A stretch of DNA of 20,297 nucleotides, taken from contig NW_003202807.1 of NCBI RefSeq assembly GCF_000006405.1, forward strand, positions 14,248-34,544, in the 5' to 3' direction. The notes below the pieces were generated by a model, which saw only the letters and a list, made by a program, of their open reading frames with translations, made no database searches and was not told where the DNA came from. The DNA is from Perkinsus marinus ATCC 50983. Lineage: Eukaryota; Perkinsozoa; Perkinsida; Perkinsidae. The position numbers and the translations under genes were made by a program. Position 1 is the stretch's first letter; each line of letters opens with the position of its first letter. Of this stretch, positions 17,991 through 20,297 are shown one piece after another.

Positions 17991-19044
17991 ATCGTTGGAT
18001 GGTTGTAAATTTGCACGATGTGCGGTTCAGCGCAGAGTACGGAACCCTGCTAATGTGTGATCAAGCTACACCGTTAGTTTGATATCATTTTGTCACGGTT
18101 CTACTGTGTTACGGCTGTTATATTGCTTTGTGCGAATTATGGTCTGTGTACGCGTGCTGTCTATTATTCTTGCGTGAACTCAGGCGTCTCATGCACGTTA
18201 AATTTTAAGGTTGGTTCTGAAGTTAGTTCTTCGAATCTTCCCTTGGAACCTGGACTTAGGCACAGGGTCTAAGGTATACGGTTTCATCATTGTATACCTG
18301 CTAGTCGCTACGCTTCCATCAATATCTGAGGGATAGTATATTTGTCAAGTGACAGATATCGAGTTCAATAAGTTATGGTACTACGTAAGTAATACTAAGT
18401 AATACTCCCCATTTGTGGTACTGACCAGAGGTCATAAGAGCTCTAATACTATAGTGGATTACACTGATCATCCTATACCCGTGTCTAGGATGGTTAAGGT
18501 CAAGAGCTAGGCCTCATGAGGCCCATGAGATGCGGTATGAGAAGTCAATTGAGCCTGGTTTGCACATGCATTCGGGTCTCGAAAACTCTGCTCACCGCAC
18601 TTTGGCTTGCATGGTCAACAGTCCAGATCCTCGGTGAAGCGCATCACGAACTTCGTGAATACATAAATCGCAAATACAGTGATGACAAAACTACGTGGCC
18701 TCGCAGCCCCCACAGGAGGCTCCTGTCAGGAGCTAGAGATCCCCCGGAGCAAAGCGACGGGATGTGCTAGTACTATCAGACCTAACGACCAAGACTAGCA
18801 CCATCGACTGTCACTGTGACGGATGACTACGTCAGCAGCACGAACTGGACTGAAGGGGGATTCTACGTAATAATGGGAGGGGTTGCACAGAGGTACATCG
18901 AATGAGTATGATGATGTGTAGTCGCCCAAACGAGTGGCCAGCACTCTTGCACTCTTACACTCACTTACTCCTCCCTTATTTTATTGGCAATGAGCACACA
19001 GCAAGTTTGCTCTACCTTGCCCTTAAACACAATCCTGTTGAATT

Positions 19045-19100
19045 ATGAGCGGTATAATCGAGTCAGAGTTGGATTTCGACCAAGAACGTGAATCGGCCAA
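19045..19100 (+). mobile_element. Truncated start of Gag B at the end of unit 2
   Basis: ATGAGCGGTATAATCG onward matches 7124-7178, then the sequence departs from unit 1. This is the right limit of the tandem array. Confidence 0.6.
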
Positions 19101-19240
19101 AATTTGATCGTGATTGGCCACCAAAGATGCCCACTACGATCGGGAGGTCTGCTGATCCGGATCTATCCTGGACTCGCTGTCCCATATGAGGATTCATCTT
19201 CCAGCTCTGTATACTGTCATTCTCAGCTATTTGTGCTACC
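19101..19240. other. Upstream flank of the host gene
   Basis: This is unique sequence between the truncated Gag B and the host gene ATG. No TATA box is evident. The whole promoter region of the gene, unless it lies within the repeat array, must fit in this roughly 140 bp. Confidence 0.4.
19215..19226 (+). promoter_or_regulatory. Candidate trans-splice acceptor of the host gene
   Basis: TGTCATTCTCAG is a pyrimidine-rich stretch ending in AG, 14 nt before the ATG at 19241. If the organism uses spliced-leader trans-splicing, as the SL-like sequence suggests, this is the best-placed acceptor. It is inferred from context only. Confidence 0.35.
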
Positions 19241-20297
19241 ATGAACCCTCATAATGATGAGAAAATCGTCCATTGTACTCAACTGGATGAGGATGATAGT
19301 GCTTCGAGTATAATACTCATTGAAGCTATGGAAGAGGAAATAGGATTTGCAGGTGTAATATTGATGGTGGACAGGTTTCTAAGTATCCTGGGTATATTAT
19401 TATTATTTAATGCTTCTAGCATCATCATCATCATCGATGTCTTATTACTCGGGTTTAGGTATTACAACTTATATTAATGGATCCACAATTTAATCTATCA
19501 TCATCTAATCCTGCTAGAATGATGAATTGGATAAGACTTGGATTCAAGAAAATATCCCCAAACGATGTTACCACCGTCACGATGTTACTCGACCTGTCCA
19601 AAATATCAATGTAATAGTGTCTGTCAAGACTCTTATCAGTAACCCTCTTAGTTGTCACTATATGAAGTGTAAAAGAAATGATGATTCGGATTGGACATTA
19701 TCATTACAGAAGTTGACCGTAGTTGCTCTAACATCATCCTACGTTCAGTTAAGTCGGGCGCAGGAAGAGGTAGTATTACCGAAAGGTTGTGAAATTATGG
19801 TAAAATAATTAATGAGATTATAATCCTGGATGTCCTTTCAGATGATTATTAAACATGAATCATTACATGACGACGACGACGACGATGTTGTTGTTGATGA
19901 TGATTCCTGTGATTGTCGATACATTACACTGGTACAATCAGTTCTATCTCTTTTCATCAACATTTGTCATGAAATGGTCTATGATGATACCGAATTATTA
20001 GTAACTCATGATATACATAACTTATTACAGAAGATAATGTCAGTGATTATTGATTATACTAGGGATAATAATCAAGAGATTACTACCATTGTTAATAATA
20101 ATAGGGAATCATCAACTATGGCAACGAAGCAGTATTATGCTGCTGCTTTATCTGCTTATATGTTGCTGGAACCACGCCAATATGCTACTGATATTGTTAC
20201 AATAATAATAAGTATGATTAATGATAATGATGATGATGTATGGAATACACTAATACCATACCTTTATCCATGTTATTACCAGTTAGCAGTATCAGAT
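19241..20297 (+). CDS. Spliced host gene, unknown product, 5' part
   Basis: Four exons join in one frame. They are 19241-19458, 19518-19610, 19652-19799 and 19842 to the window edge, giving 305 codons with no stop. The introns are GT...AG, of 59, 41 and 42 nt. Intron 3 ends in TCCTTTCAG; introns 1 and 2 end in CTGCTAG and CCTCTTAG. For intron 2 a second in-frame AG lies 12 nt upstream (19639). Exon 1 also holds an optional 45-nt GT...AG stretch (19375-19419) whose removal keeps the frame. The protein starts MNPHNDEKIVHCTQ and has a hydrophobic stretch in exon 1 (FLSILGILLLF ... IIIIIDVLLLGF). Exon 4 begins with an Asp-rich run (DDDDDDVVVDDD), then continues as leucine/isoleucine-rich helical sequence (YITLVQSVLSLFINIC, VWNTLIPYLYPCYYQLAV) that could be HEAT-like. 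Codons are richer in A and T at the third position than those of the retroelements. I do not recognise the family. Confidence 0.7.

Larger units (their letters stand above)
17066..19044. other. Shared head region, copy 2
   Basis: This matches 5354-7123 with few differences. It contains both SINE-like sequences (17308-17600 and 17641-17990), the 209-bp insert in the second of them, and the same short palindromes (for example GCTCCTG-T-CAGGAGC near 18719-18733). The frame at 18516-18770 has the same translation as 6595-6849, which I attribute to recent duplication rather than to coding constraint. Confidence 0.55.
8223..19100. repeat. Tandem composite unit 2, carrying the nested LTR element
   Basis: This is the second copy of the 2802-7180 block. 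Compared with unit 1 it has gained four things: an 88-bp local tandem duplication (10049-10224), a 100-bp insert (10263-10362), the 6.1-kb nested retrotransposon (10474-16574), and a 209-bp insert in SINE-like sequence 2 (17658-17866). Clear similarity ends at 19100, just inside the start of Gag B. A weak resemblance (CCACCAAA) continues a little further and may be chance. Confidence 0.8.

Noticed and set aside
2802-19100. Treating the two large direct repeats as giant LTRs flanking Gag B.
   Set aside because: They carry a fossil Gag-protease and SINE-like sequences, lack TG...CA ends, and abut like a tandem duplication; no primer site or polypurine tract borders them.
19241-19477. Possible cyclin box from the MVDRFLS motif in exon 1 of the host gene.
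   Set aside because: The rest of the protein does not follow a cyclin fold pattern that I can see, and the motif lies partly in an optionally spliced segment.
1-20297. CRISPR arrays, rRNA genes or intact tRNA genes.
   Set aside because: No regularly spaced repeats, no rRNA-like blocks, and the tRNA-like heads lack a pairable acceptor stem.

Overview
The window comes from a eukaryote whose genome is rich in retroelements, most likely an alveolate of the dinoflagellate/perkinsid group (Perkinsus-like). The best evidence is a 22-nt stretch inside both long terminal repeats (LTRs) of a young retrotransposon. It matches the dinoflagellate/perkinsid trans-splicing spliced leader (SL) at 20 of 22 positions. 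The only host gene I can support, at the right edge, has very small introns (41, 42 and 59 nt).

Layout. 1-829: nothing recognised. About 830-2660 (minus): a decayed LTR-type retroelement with reverse-transcriptase remains (element C). 2802-8222 and 8223-19100: two tandem copies of one composite unit. Reading left to right, each unit holds a stretch with three adjacent short palindromes, a minus-strand Gag-protease fossil (element A), and a non-coding head region. The head carries two tRNA-like, SINE-like sequences and leads into the start of a plus-strand Gag (element B). Only unit 1 keeps the body of Gag B (7124-8222). In unit 2 it stops shortly after its start, at about 19100, and unrelated sequence follows.

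Nested in element A of unit 2 is a 6.1-kb LTR retrotransposon (10474-16574, plus). It has identical 265-bp LTRs, a primer-binding site, a polypurine tract, a Gag frame, and a Pol frame in the order protease, reverse transcriptase, RNase H, integrase. Unit 1 preserves the matching empty site near 4858-4860. The order of events is therefore decay of the A/B elements, tandem duplication of the unit, then the nested insertion.

From 19241 to the right edge runs the 5' part of a spliced host gene of unknown function. All of its exons join in frame and its last exon stays open to the edge. Its start lies about 140 bp beyond the end of the repeat array.

The observation most worth following is the SL-like sequence in the LTR, 23 nt upstream of the Gag start codon. 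It looks like the 5' end of a trans-spliced mRNA that has become a fixed part of the LTR.
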